Of a stretch of DNA of 44,156 bases, positions 14,195 through 21,314 are shown piece after piece. The DNA is from a virus. Positions within the stretch are counted from its first letter, which is position 1; every line of letters begins with the position of its first letter. A program made the translations under genes and the position numbers. The notes below the pieces were generated by a model. It had not been told where the DNA came from. It did no database searches and saw only the letters and a list, made by a program, of their open reading frames with translations. The stretch is taken from positions 1 to 44,156 of IMG/VR virus record IMGVR_UViG_3300037502_004180; one strand, written 5' to 3'.

Positions 14195-14719
14195 ATGCGA
14201 ATATACGTTTTAGTTGGTCCATCAGGCGCAGGGAAAAGTACGTTAGCTAAAGTTTTAGAAGATGAAGGATTTAGTAAACTTATAACCTCTACGACAAGGG
14301 AACCAAGGCAAGGTGAGATAGATGGAAGAGATTATTACTTCTTAAGCAAGGAAGAATTTTTAAGTCAAGAAAAGATAGAGTATACCTTATACGCAGGCTA
14401 TTACTATGGCTTAACTGCTAGAGAAGTGCAACAAAAGTTTGCCAGGGGGCAAAAGTATTACATCGTTATGGACCGAAAAGGGTTTTATAACTTTAAAAAA
14501 ATGTATGGGAATAGGGTCAAATCTATCTTCATTACAGCCGATCCAGAGGAGCTAGAAAAAAGGCTATTAAAAAGAGGCGGGAGTAAAGAAGACATAGAAA
14601 TGCGCATTAGTCAAATTAAAAATCACAAAGAGTATTTGATGGAGGATACGGATTATGTAATCAAAGCAAGTGATGTAGAGACTGCAAAAAGGGAGTTACT
14701 ATCTATCATAAAACAATAG
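14195..14719 (+). CDS. guanylate kinase-like nucleotide kinase
   Basis: 174 residues. P-loop GPSGAGKST at residues 8-16, followed by the guanylate kinase landmarks TSTTREPRQGEIDGRDYYFLSKEEF and ALY-like AGYYYGL, and a lid/C-terminal region RLLKRGGSKEDIEMRISQ. It would phosphorylate GMP or dGMP with ATP in the cytoplasm, perhaps raising dGTP for phage replication. A little shorter than cellular Gmk (about 200). Phage-encoded, since it lies within the early region. GAGGAG ribosome site. Confidence 0.87.
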   Translation: MRIYVLVGPSGAGKSTLAKVLEDEGFSKLITSTTREPRQGEIDGRDYYFLSKEEFLSQEKIEYTLYAGYYYGLTAREVQQKFARGQKYYIVMDRKGFYNFKKMYGNRVKSIFITADPEELEKRLLKRGGSKEDIEMRISQIKNHKEYLMEDTDYVIKASDVETAKRELLSIIKQ

Positions 14720-14747
14720 GTAAGTCTTTATAGGGAGGATGGGTGGC

Positions 14748-14930
14748 ATGATAAGCAAAGAAAGAGTGGAAGAAATCGAATATTATTTTTGGGAAGAAAC
14801 AAGTGAAGAAGAAACGCAGGAATGGCGTGAGGATTTAAATCAGGAAGAAAGCGCGTATGTAGACGAGTTAGATAAAGCAGTCTGTAAGGGAGTAGGAACC
14901 CTGTGCCAAGAATTATTAAAAAGTTTGTAA
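14748..14930 (+). CDS. hypothetical acidic protein
   Basis: 60 residues, strongly acidic (YYFWEETSEEETQEWREDL), helical. ATG 14748 has GGGAGG nine bases upstream; an ATG three codons earlier overlaps that site. Its stop is followed at once by the TTGTAATACAA sites. Function unknown. Confidence 0.6.
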   Translation: MISKERVEEIEYYFWEETSEEETQEWREDLNQEESAYVDELDKAVCKGVGTLCQELLKSL

Positions 14931-14977
14931 TACAAAAACATACAACAAAAAACAATTTGTATTACATTGTAATACAA
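14925..14977. promoter_or_regulatory. TTGTAwTACAA sites, possible parC/operator
   Basis: TTGTAATACAA at 14925-14935 and 14967-14977, and TTGTATTACAT at 14957-14967; the last two form a longer palindrome with 9-bp arms. They lie just upstream of the parM remnant and ParR-like gene, the usual place for ParR-binding centromere repeats that also control the par promoter. Confidence 0.6.
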
Positions 14978-14990
14978 GGGAGGAATATAG

Positions 14991-15139
14991 ATGAGATTAA
15001 TCAGTGTAGACGCGGGGAAATTTGCAACAAAGGCAGTAACAATAGAAGGGGATGCACTTTGTTTTAGGACAAAGAGTACCAGGGTAAAACTAATGTAAAA
15101 GGATTTTTAAATATTGCGAAGGTGAGATTTAATGCCTAG
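14991..15139 (+). pseudogene. gutted parM-like (actin-type) gene
   Basis: GGGAGGAATATAG then ATG and MRLISVDAGKFATKAVTIEG: the DxGK/TK start of ParM/Alp-type plasmid actins. The frame stops at 15096-15098 after 35 codons. In another frame, 15092-15139 encodes NVKGFLNIAKVRFNA and a stop, much like the C-terminal end of ParM-like proteins, and its stop overlaps the ATG of the ParR-like gene. I read this as a parM gene that lost its middle, roughly 300 codons, by deletion. It should have no ATPase or filament function. Confidence 0.6.
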
Positions 15140-15395
15140 GAAAACAATAACTGTAAATTTTGATAATGACTTAGAACTTTATAAGTATGTAAACAAGAAA
15201 GAAAATAAATCGGACTTCATAAGAGAGTGCATCAAAGAAAAAGTGCAAAAAGAAAAGGATCATTTAAAAACGCTAGAGGGCTTGTTAGAGAAGGTGGTTA
15301 TAAGATGTTTAAAGGAATATGGAGTAAAAGAAGTCAGCGGAGAAAATGAAGAAGAGGATATCTTAAAAGCTGCAGCACAATTTTTTGAGGATTAA
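15132..15395 (+). CDS. ParR-like ribbon-helix-helix protein
   Basis: 87 residues. The N-terminus (KTITVNFDNDLELYKYVNKKENKSDFIRECIKEKVQ) has the beta-strand, helix, turn, helix layout of a ribbon-helix-helix protein; the C-terminal tail is acidic, as in ParR adaptors that link centromere DNA to ParM. Its ATG overlaps the end of the parM remnant, as in par operons. With ParM gone it might now act only as a repressor at the TTGTAwTACAA sites. A generic RHH regulator is the alternative. Confidence 0.7.
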   Translation: MPRKTITVNFDNDLELYKYVNKKENKSDFIRECIKEKVQKEKDHLKTLEGLLEKVVIRCLKEYGVKEVSGENEEEDILKAAAQFFED

Positions 15396-15411
15396 TTGAA
15401 TACGGATCTAA

Positions 15412-15454
15412 GCACTAAAGTGAAATCATAAAGAGATTTTGCTTTAGTGTTTTG
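15412..15454 (+). terminator. probable terminator of the early operon
   Basis: CACTAAAG (from 15413) pairs with CTTTAGTG (15442-15449), followed by TTTTGG; an outer AAGCAC/GTGCTT pairing is also possible. It separates the par remnant from the late-activator gene. The T-run is short. Confidence 0.5.
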
Positions 15455-15504
15455 GTGCTTATTAAATTGAAAAGCAAAATTATATTAGACTTGGGAGGCG
15501 TGAT

Positions 15505-15927
15505 ATGATTTTAGATAAAGCGTTATGTAAAAAGATAGAGTATTACCTATGCAACTATGAGATTGAGCATGAGCAACTGGAGATCATCGAGGAAGATGTA
15601 ATATGGGGATGTAAAACAGGGGTTGTACAGGGAGGAAGCAACAACGATATTTCAAGTAAAACTGAGAAAAGTGCAATGAAGCTACTGGAATTAGAGAAGA
15701 GACAAGCCAAGGATAAGCAGTGGTTAGAGGTAATAGAGAGCGTACTACATAGGTTCAAAGGAACTGAGTATGAAAATCTTATTGAATTTACGTACAAGCA
15801 GCAATACAGGTTGCCGAAGATCTTGCGGTTGATGAACATGGAGAAAACAGCTTACTATGACAAGAGGAATGATATTATTATGTATGCAGCGCTTAAGGCC
15901 ACAGAAAAAGGATTGATAAAGCATTGA
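15505..15927 (+). CDS. ArpU/RinA-type late transcription activator
   Basis: 140 residues resembling the ArpU/RinA family of phage late-gene regulators (sigma-70 region-4-like): a Lys/Leu-rich helical N-terminus, then LLELEKRQAKDKQWLEVIESVLHRFKGTEYENLIEFTY and a C-terminal HTH-like part (LPKILRLMNMEKTAYYDKRNDIIMYAAL). It should switch on packaging, structural and lysis genes. It is the last early gene before cargo and the terminase, its usual place. GGGAGGCG ribosome site. Confidence 0.8.
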   Translation: MILDKALCKKIEYYLCNYEIEHEQLEIIEEDVIWGCKTGVVQGGSNNDISSKTEKSAMKLLELEKRQAKDKQWLEVIESVLHRFKGTEYENLIEFTYKQQYRLPKILRLMNMEKTAYYDKRNDIIMYAALKATEKGLIKH

Positions 15928-16041
15928 TATATTTTTATAATATTTATAGAAAATTATTCTTGAGTTATTTTTTTATAGTATAATATACTTAGGTTAAATA
16001 CATAAAAAAATTATACTATTGGCTATGCCGTGGAGGGGAAA

Positions 16042-16842
16042 ATGCGTAAAGCTGAAAATCTAAAACAGTTTATAGACGAAATAAGGAAAGTAGTAGACGG
16101 GGGAGCCACATTTCCTATATATAGAGGACAGGCAAGTATTAAATGGGAATTGAAGCCTTCTGTTTTTCGAAAGGAACATAGAGGCACAGAGTATGCACTT
16201 ATATGCGAATCTGAGGTAAGCAATTATGAATATTTAAGTAGTAGTAGAAGTATTTTTGAAGAGTTAGCTATACTACAACACCATGGACTACCTACAAGAT
16301 TATTAGACTGGAGTAGTTCTCCATTAGTGGGCTTATATTTTGCCACAGATAATTCTACAGATGAAGATGGAATTGTATATTGTATGAGGCTAGAAAGAAA
16401 GTTTGAGCCGACTCATTATGCAGTTGAAGTAGTATGCAACTTAATAAAATTTTGGGGGATGCATGGGGATGTAATAAGTAAGATCTGTTGCATAGACAAA
16501 TATAGGGAATATTTACGTAATAAACATATTATTTTACCAGATACTAATTTGGAAGACATGATACAGACGGTATTGGTTGTGGTTCCGCCAATAATAAACA
16601 AAAGACTGTTAGTTCAGCAAAGCATTTTTACCGTACATGGAAATGAGATAGAAGGAAAAGAAATAGCCATAGATAGAAATGCTAAAATAGATGAAAACAA
16701 ATTGATTAAAATTATAATTCCAAAAGAATGTAAAGAAAGTATTCGGTATGAATTACAGTTGGTTGGTAGTCATAAAGATTTTTTGCTTCCGGGATTGGAA
16801 AGTTCTTTGAAAAGTATAAAAGGTATGTATATGAATAGATAG
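16042..16842 (+). CDS. FRG-domain protein
   Basis: 266 residues. The FRG domain is clear: YRGQASIKWELKPSVFR at residues 27-43, then LQHHGLPTRLLDWSSSPLVGLYFA at 79-102. The domain has unknown biochemistry and occurs in mobile elements and near defence genes. ATG 16042 has GGAGGGG five bases upstream. A TATAAT lies at 15979, and a terminator at 16966 follows, so the gene is its own cassette between the late activator and the terminase. Likely lysogenic cargo, possibly antiphage. Confidence 0.85.
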   Translation: MRKAENLKQFIDEIRKVVDGGATFPIYRGQASIKWELKPSVFRKEHRGTEYALICESEVSNYEYLSSSRSIFEELAILQHHGLPTRLLDWSSSPLVGLYFATDNSTDEDGIVYCMRLERKFEPTHYAVEVVCNLIKFWGMHGDVISKICCIDKYREYLRNKHIILPDTNLEDMIQTVLVVVPPIINKRLLVQQSIFTVHGNEIEGKEIAIDRNAKIDENKLIKIIIPKECKESIRYELQLVGSHKDFLLPGLESSLKSIKGMYMNR

Positions 16843-16965
16843 GCATATTAAAATAGTAGTGGGATTTTTATAGCGGAAAGTAAATAGGGACTTTTTTGCC
16901 TATATTTTCATGTTAATATGTTAGTGGGTAGTAAATACAAAAGCCCATTACGCAAATCCCCTTGT

Positions 16966-16999
16966 AAAGGCTCTTAGCTAAATTGCTAGGAGCTTTTAT
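16966..16999 (+). terminator. intrinsic terminator after the FRG gene
   Basis: AAAGGCTCTTAGC pairs with GCTAGGAGCTTT (12 bp with one bulge), followed by TTATAATT. About 125 bp after the FRG stop codon. Confidence 0.65.
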
Positions 17000-17283
17000 A
17001 ATTAAAAAAGATATATTTTTGGATGAAAACAAAATCAACTTCACAAGATATGTAAAGGCTACAAGAAATATATGGAACAAATGTTTTTTATCTGTTATAA
17101 TATAATGCATATTTAAAAGTATATTTTTTTGAGTGGATAGTTTTGACAACAGTTTTTTAATACTTATACTGAAGAAGATTATGAGGCTTTTTGAGATTTT
17201 TTTAGAAAAAGAAAAAGGGTCTTTATATATTAAAAGATTTGATACTGTTCATGTTTGGGTATACATTATACTGATAACAATAA

Positions 17284-17312
17284 TTGATTGTTCCAAATTA
17301 AGAGAGTATAAT
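17284..17312 (+). promoter_or_regulatory. promoter of the Panacea/membrane-protein operon
   Basis: TTGATT (17284-17289), 17-bp spacer, TATAAT (17307-17312), about 70 bp before the ATG at 17383. Confidence 0.72.
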
Positions 17313-17382
17313 AAATGTACTACTTAATATTTCTTTTTGAATGAGGATATTATTATATTTAGTGGGGAAGGAGTTGTTTTGA

Positions 17383-17904
17383 ATGGCATATAAAGCATTA
17401 GATGTAGCGAATTATATTGTTAATTATTGTATAGCAAAAGGGATGCCCATTAGTAATCTTAAATTACAAAAAATAATGTACTATGTTCAAGCTGCATTTT
17501 TAGTAGAAAAAAACGGTCGGTGTGCATTTAACGAACCAATAGTTGCATGGAGATATGGTCCAGTAGTTGAAGGGGTATATAATAAGTTTAAAAAACATTT
17601 AGATAGGCCAATAGAAGCAAGTAGTACGGGATTAGACATCCCTAATATTCATATGACAAAAGAAGGAAGAATTATTGTAGGCAGGAAAAATGATAATTCT
17701 CAAATAGAAATCAATGATGAAGATAAGGTACAGATAAATAATGTAGTAGATAAACTTATTAAAAAAAATGCATTTGAGTTAGTGAAGACTACACATGAAG
17801 AGGATCCTTGGAGGTATGCAAACCTAAATAATCAGATAAGTGTTGACAGTATTAAAAATTATTTTACTACACATAGGGGAAGAATTTATGGAAAATGGGA
17901 TTAG
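17383..17904 (+). CDS. Panacea (DUF4065) domain antitoxin
   Basis: 173 residues matching the Panacea/SocA-like fold: ALDVANYIVNYCIAKGMPISNLKLQKIMYYVQAAFLV at the start, then EPIVAWRYGPVVEGVYNKFK, the domain's hallmark. Panacea proteins are antitoxins paired with many unrelated toxins. The gene overlaps the next by 17 bp, so the two are co-expressed. The partner here is a coiled-coil membrane protein, matching the kind of toxins known for this domain. AAGGAG ribosome site. Confidence 0.88.
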   Translation: MAYKALDVANYIVNYCIAKGMPISNLKLQKIMYYVQAAFLVEKNGRCAFNEPIVAWRYGPVVEGVYNKFKKHLDRPIEASSTGLDIPNIHMTKEGRIIVGRKNDNSQIEINDEDKVQINNVVDKLIKKNAFELVKTTHEEDPWRYANLNNQISVDSIKNYFTTHRGRIYGKWD

Positions 17905-18967
17905 ATCTCTTTTAGAGAAAATGTTAGATGTTGGAAAGGGCGATGACTACATTCTTGATGAATGCATCGCCTTTTATTCAACTTATAAAAGACATTATTA
18001 TTATGAAATTACTCTTTTTTTAATCGAGAAGATGGAAGAAGCAGATAAGGGAAATAGTATCGCAGAAGAGAGTATCGAGTTTTTAACAGCAAGAATAAAG
18101 AAGTTGATAGATATGGCGGATGATAAATGTAGTGTTGCAAACCAGTATTCTAATTGCAAAGAGAAAGAATTACCTCGCCTACAAAGATGCAGTAAAGCAC
18201 ATGGAAGATGTAGAGAGTATAAAAGCGTATGCTCTTCGTTAAATAAATTGTATGATCATATACAATTGGATCATACAAGGCTACAACAAATAAGAGAGCA
18301 ACAGGGGAATATAGGAGATATTGCTAATGTTGTAGTAGTTACAACTCAAGAATTTTCTAAACAACAACAACGTTTAGATAATGAGTTTGAAAAATTAGGT
18401 AAGTCAATAGATAAAGAAGGTAAAAGAATAAATACTTTATCTAATCAAATTGAAGAAAAGATTGATTTTTTTAAAAAGCAAGCAGAAGATCTTACTGAAG
18501 CTACTAAAAAAATTGAAAAAGAAAAAAAAGATATGGAACAAAAAGCTTCTAATTTAGAAACACAGCTAAACAATGTATATACTCAAGTAGTATCTATATT
18601 AGGTATATTCACAGCTATTGTATTTGCTATGTTTGGAGGAGTAACCATGCTTAATACCATAGTTCAAACTCTAGCCAATAATAAGATGGGTTTTGTAAAA
18701 GGGATGAGTATTTGTATACTTATTGGGTTAGCTATATTCAACATACTGTATCTATTACTCTACGCTGTTTCAAAATTAATTAACAAATCAATAGCATACA
18801 ATGTTAGCATAAAGGATGATATAAGTGTAATTAAGAGGATTTATTTGACACATCCTATCTTCTTTTATTTTAATTTCTTATGTTTTTTAGGTCTACTTAT
18901 TTTAGCGGTATATTACAATAGAAGTTATATTATCAAGGTATTTAATTTATTTAAATATAAATACTAG
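17888..18967 (+). CDS. coiled-coil membrane protein, likely toxin partner of the Panacea gene
   Basis: 359 residues. N-terminal half soluble, with a cluster of Cys/His between residues 81 and 130, a coiled coil at about 155-231, then three transmembrane segments at about 234-256, 270-294 and 325-343. ATG 17888 overlaps the Panacea gene by 17 bp and has AGGGGAAG upstream; an earlier in-frame start at 17840 lies inside the antitoxin gene. No enzyme motif is visible, so killing by membrane damage is the most economical guess. Own terminator after it. Confidence 0.78.
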   Translation: MENGIRSLLEKMLDVGKGDDYILDECIAFYSTYKRHYYYEITLFLIEKMEEADKGNSIAEESIEFLTARIKKLIDMADDKCSVANQYSNCKEKELPRLQRCSKAHGRCREYKSVCSSLNKLYDHIQLDHTRLQQIREQQGNIGDIANVVVVTTQEFSKQQQRLDNEFEKLGKSIDKEGKRINTLSNQIEEKIDFFKKQAEDLTEATKKIEKEKKDMEQKASNLETQLNNVYTQVVSILGIFTAIVFAMFGGVTMLNTIVQTLANNKMGFVKGMSICILIGLAIFNILYLLLYAVSKLINKSIAYNVSIKDDISVIKRIYLTHPIFFYFNFLCFLGLLILAVYYNRSYIIKVFNLFKYKY

Positions 18968-19001
18968 AATCTATTTAATCTTACATAAATAATGCATATG
19001 C

Positions 19002-19037
19002 AATAAAAGCTCTTGCCAATTGGTAAGGGCTTTTATT
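19002..19037 (+). terminator. strong terminator after the Panacea operon
   Basis: A 16-bp stem including AATAAAAGC and GCTTTTATT, with a few G-U pairs, around loop AATT. It closes the Panacea cassette. Confidence 0.75.
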
Positions 19038-19069
19038 ATGCTCAAAAATAATTAAAAGGGGGTGAGACA

Positions 19070-19696
19070 TTGGGGAAGAGAACACACCCAATTAAAGATG
19101 TTAAGACAGAGTTGGCACTCTATCAGCTTCTGGCTGAAACAGATACGATGCTTTTTATTTTAATAATCATAATTAGGTTTACAGGATTTAGGGTAGGCGA
19201 TTTAATGACACTTAAGAAGAGGGATATTCTTGGAGATTATCTTGAAATTGTGGAAAATAAGCCCTTATATCTAGAAGAAAAGTATAGTACCTGCCAAGAG
19301 AAGCTTCACCGAAAAAGAATCAAGCCGCCCAGAAAGGTTTTGATCCATCCTGCATTGAGAAAAGAGTTGGATGAATATACAAAGCATATGAAAAACTGTC
19401 AACCACTATTTCCAAGTAAGTTAGAAAGGAATCAGCCCATGTCTTACTCTCAACTCAATAGACGGCTAATGAAAGCAGGGAAGTTTTTAGGCATTAAGGA
19501 TTTTGGATTTCATGCCTTGAGAAAAACCTGCTTTTATAATTTCTATATAGAGAATGGCAGAAACGTACAAAAGGTGCATCACTTTGAAGGGAACAACTTG
19601 AGTGAGATAACAATAAGACATATTGGATTAAAGCAAGCGGTGAATGATGAAATGGTAAGAAAAATGAACAACCCTTTAGAGAAATTATCTGAATGA
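19070..19696 (+). CDS. short tyrosine recombinase, catalytically dead copy
   Basis: 208 residues, TTG start, with GGGGGTGAG upstream. A tyrosine-recombinase catalytic domain without an arm-binding domain: FTGFRVGDL with catalytic Arg41 and HALRKT (His-x-x-Arg). The nucleophile region reads IRHIGL where the downstream copy has SQYIGL, and the second catalytic His is also lost (HFEGN against HFAGH). It should not cleave DNA. About 50-60% identical to its neighbour by eye. It may be a decaying duplicate, or a non-catalytic partner of the other copy. Confidence 0.82.
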   Translation: MGKRTHPIKDVKTELALYQLLAETDTMLFILIIIIRFTGFRVGDLMTLKKRDILGDYLEIVENKPLYLEEKYSTCQEKLHRKRIKPPRKVLIHPALRKELDEYTKHMKNCQPLFPSKLERNQPMSYSQLNRRLMKAGKFLGIKDFGFHALRKTCFYNFYIENGRNVQKVHHFEGNNLSEITIRHIGLKQAVNDEMVRKMNNPLEKLSE

Positions 19697-19730
19697 AGTA
19701 TAAACAATTATTAAGGAAGGGGGTGAGACG

Positions 19731-20366
19731 TTGGGAAAGACAACGCAGCCGATTAAGGATGAACACCTAGAAGCTACCCTTTATGAGTACCTAGCAGAGC
19801 ATGATAGGATGTTGTTCATATTAGTAATCCTTATACGCTTTACAGGCTTCAGGATAGGAGATTTAATAAATCTTCGTAAAAGAGATGTCTTAGGGAAATA
19901 TCTTGAGATTGATGAAAGCAAAACTAAATATTTGCAAGAAAAGTATAAGAAGCAAGGGGAACTTAAGCAAGCAAAAGCAAAAAAGCCTAAACCAGCTAGA
20001 AAAGTCTTAATGCACCCTACTCTTAAAAAAGAGTTAGAGGATTACACGAGCAACTTAGAAAATTGGCAAGTACTCTTTCCTAGCTCCAGAGGAAGAAATA
20101 AACCAATGTCTTACCCACAACTCAACAGAAGGCTAATGAAAGTAGGATCGCTTTTAGGGATTAAAGACTTTGGTTTTCATGCATTAAGGAAAACTTGTTT
20201 TTATTCGTTTTATATAGAAAATGGCAAAAGCATAGAGAAGGTGCAGCACTTTGCAGGGCACAAATCTAGCCAGACAACCAGTCAGTATATTGGCTTAACG
20301 CAAGAAGTAAATGACGAAATGGTAAAGGATATGTATGATCCATTAAGGCGAATAAAAAGGAAGTGA
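19731..20366 (+). CDS. short tyrosine recombinase, active-looking copy
   Basis: 211 residues, TTG start, same ribosome site and opening (MGKTTQPIKD) as the upstream copy. Keeps FTGFRIGDL with Arg41, HALRKT, HFAGH and the nucleophile SQYIGL, so the catalytic set R-H-R-H-Y is complete. Small tyrosine recombinases at this place before the terminase are common in clostridial and bacilli phages; a role in resolving genome multimers or preparing DNA for packaging is possible. Integration is presumably done by the serine recombinase. Confidence 0.88.
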   Translation: MGKTTQPIKDEHLEATLYEYLAEHDRMLFILVILIRFTGFRIGDLINLRKRDVLGKYLEIDESKTKYLQEKYKKQGELKQAKAKKPKPARKVLMHPTLKKELEDYTSNLENWQVLFPSSRGRNKPMSYPQLNRRLMKVGSLLGIKDFGFHALRKTCFYSFYIENGKSIEKVQHFAGHKSSQTTSQYIGLTQEVNDEMVKDMYDPLRRIKRK

Positions 20367-20732
20367 TAAAAGTTCAAAAATAGCAAGATACATTATGGGC
20401 GTTATGTATCATTGATAGATTTTATAGTAGTAGAAAACTTAAGAAATACAAAGGGTTGAATAGGTTTTTAAAGATGAGAGAGATACAAAAGTTATCTATC
20501 ATTTTTGAGTAAGAAAAATAAAGCTTTATAAAACGTCTACAAATCTAATAATATCAAGCTATTGAGAGGTTCAAAAGCTTATAAAATGGTCTTTTAGAGC
20601 AACTGTAAGATAATTACAAAAAAGGTACTTTGAAGATTCTGAAAACGAGGTGCGGTTCTGCGAGCCCGAAACTTGTCTAGTTTCAAATTTTTGAAAACAT
20701 GGAGTGCCGTTTCCGTTAAGGGGGTAAAATTG
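20367..20732. other. 366-bp gap before terminase, possible cos region
   Basis: Mostly AT-rich, with a GC-richer block at 20647-20672 (CGAGGTGCGGTTCTGCGAGC and onward) and again at 20700-20725. The terminase is of lambda gpNu1/gpA type, which cuts at cos, and cos lies just upstream of Nu1 in lambda-like phages. No coding frame is supported here. The candidate cos is positional only. Confidence 0.4.
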
Positions 20733-21314
20733 ATGGCTGAAACTAAAAAAATAGAAAGCATTGAATCGCTCACAGTATCAGCATCTGTTTTAGCTGATTT
20801 GTTAAATGTGACTGAGAGAAGAGTAAGACAATTAGCAGAAGAGGGTATTTTTACAAGAGTGGCAAAAGGGAGATACAACCTTCCTGAAAGCATTAAAACC
20901 TATCTCAATATGTTAAAGATGGAAAAGGACATTATAGGGAGTAATGCTCCAGGAGAAATAGAACTTGAAACAGAAAGAGCAATTAAGACAAGAGTAGAGC
21001 GAAAGCAGGCAGAAATAAAACTTGCGCTTATGAAGGGGCAAGTACATAAAGCTTCTGATGTAGAGCAGGTCATGGTGGATATGCTCACTTCATTTAGAAC
21101 AAGACTGCTTAATATTCCTGCTAAACTTGCGCCTATTTTAGTGGATAGAAAAGAGACAGGTTATATTAAGGAAATGATTACAGCAGAAATGATTGAAGTA
21201 TTAAATGAATTAAAAGATTATAACCCAGCTGACTTCTATGCAAAAGAACACATTGAATATGATGAAGAAGAAATTGAAACCTATGAAGTAGGAGGTGAGG
21301 AGGATGAATCATAG
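20733..21314 (+). CDS. terminase small subunit (Nu1-like)
   Basis: 193 residues. The N-terminal winged-helix-like region (SLTVSASVLADLLNVTERRVRQLAEEGIFTRVAKGRYNLPESIKTY) is that of the Nu1 family, which binds the packaging site; the C-terminal helical part contacts the large subunit and ends very acidic. ATG 20733 has AAGGGGG eight bases upstream; the frame is open upstream to 20673 without a site. It overlaps the terL gene by 11 bp. Confidence 0.85.
   Translation: MAETKKIESIESLTVSASVLADLLNVTERRVRQLAEEGIFTRVAKGRYNLPESIKTYLNMLKMEKDIIGSNAPGEIELETERAIKTRVERKQAEIKLALMKGQVHKASDVEQVMVDMLTSFRTRLLNIPAKLAPILVDRKETGYIKEMITAEMIEVLNELKDYNPADFYAKEHIEYDEEEIETYEVGGEEDES

Larger units (their letters stand above)
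16843..17382. other. 540-bp gap with terminator and promoter
   Basis: AT-rich. It holds the FRG terminator (16966-16999) and the promoter of the next cassette (17284-17312). A 64-codon frame at 17133-17327 has no ribosome site and odd composition, and I do not call it. Confidence 0.6.

Noticed and set aside
14957-14977. Palindrome read as a terminator of the 14748 gene
   Set aside because: No T-run follows, and the same words recur as direct repeats, which suits a protein-binding site better.
17133-17327. 64-codon frame before the Panacea operon
   Set aside because: No ribosome site, GTG start only, composition unlike a phage protein, and the region holds a terminator and a promoter.
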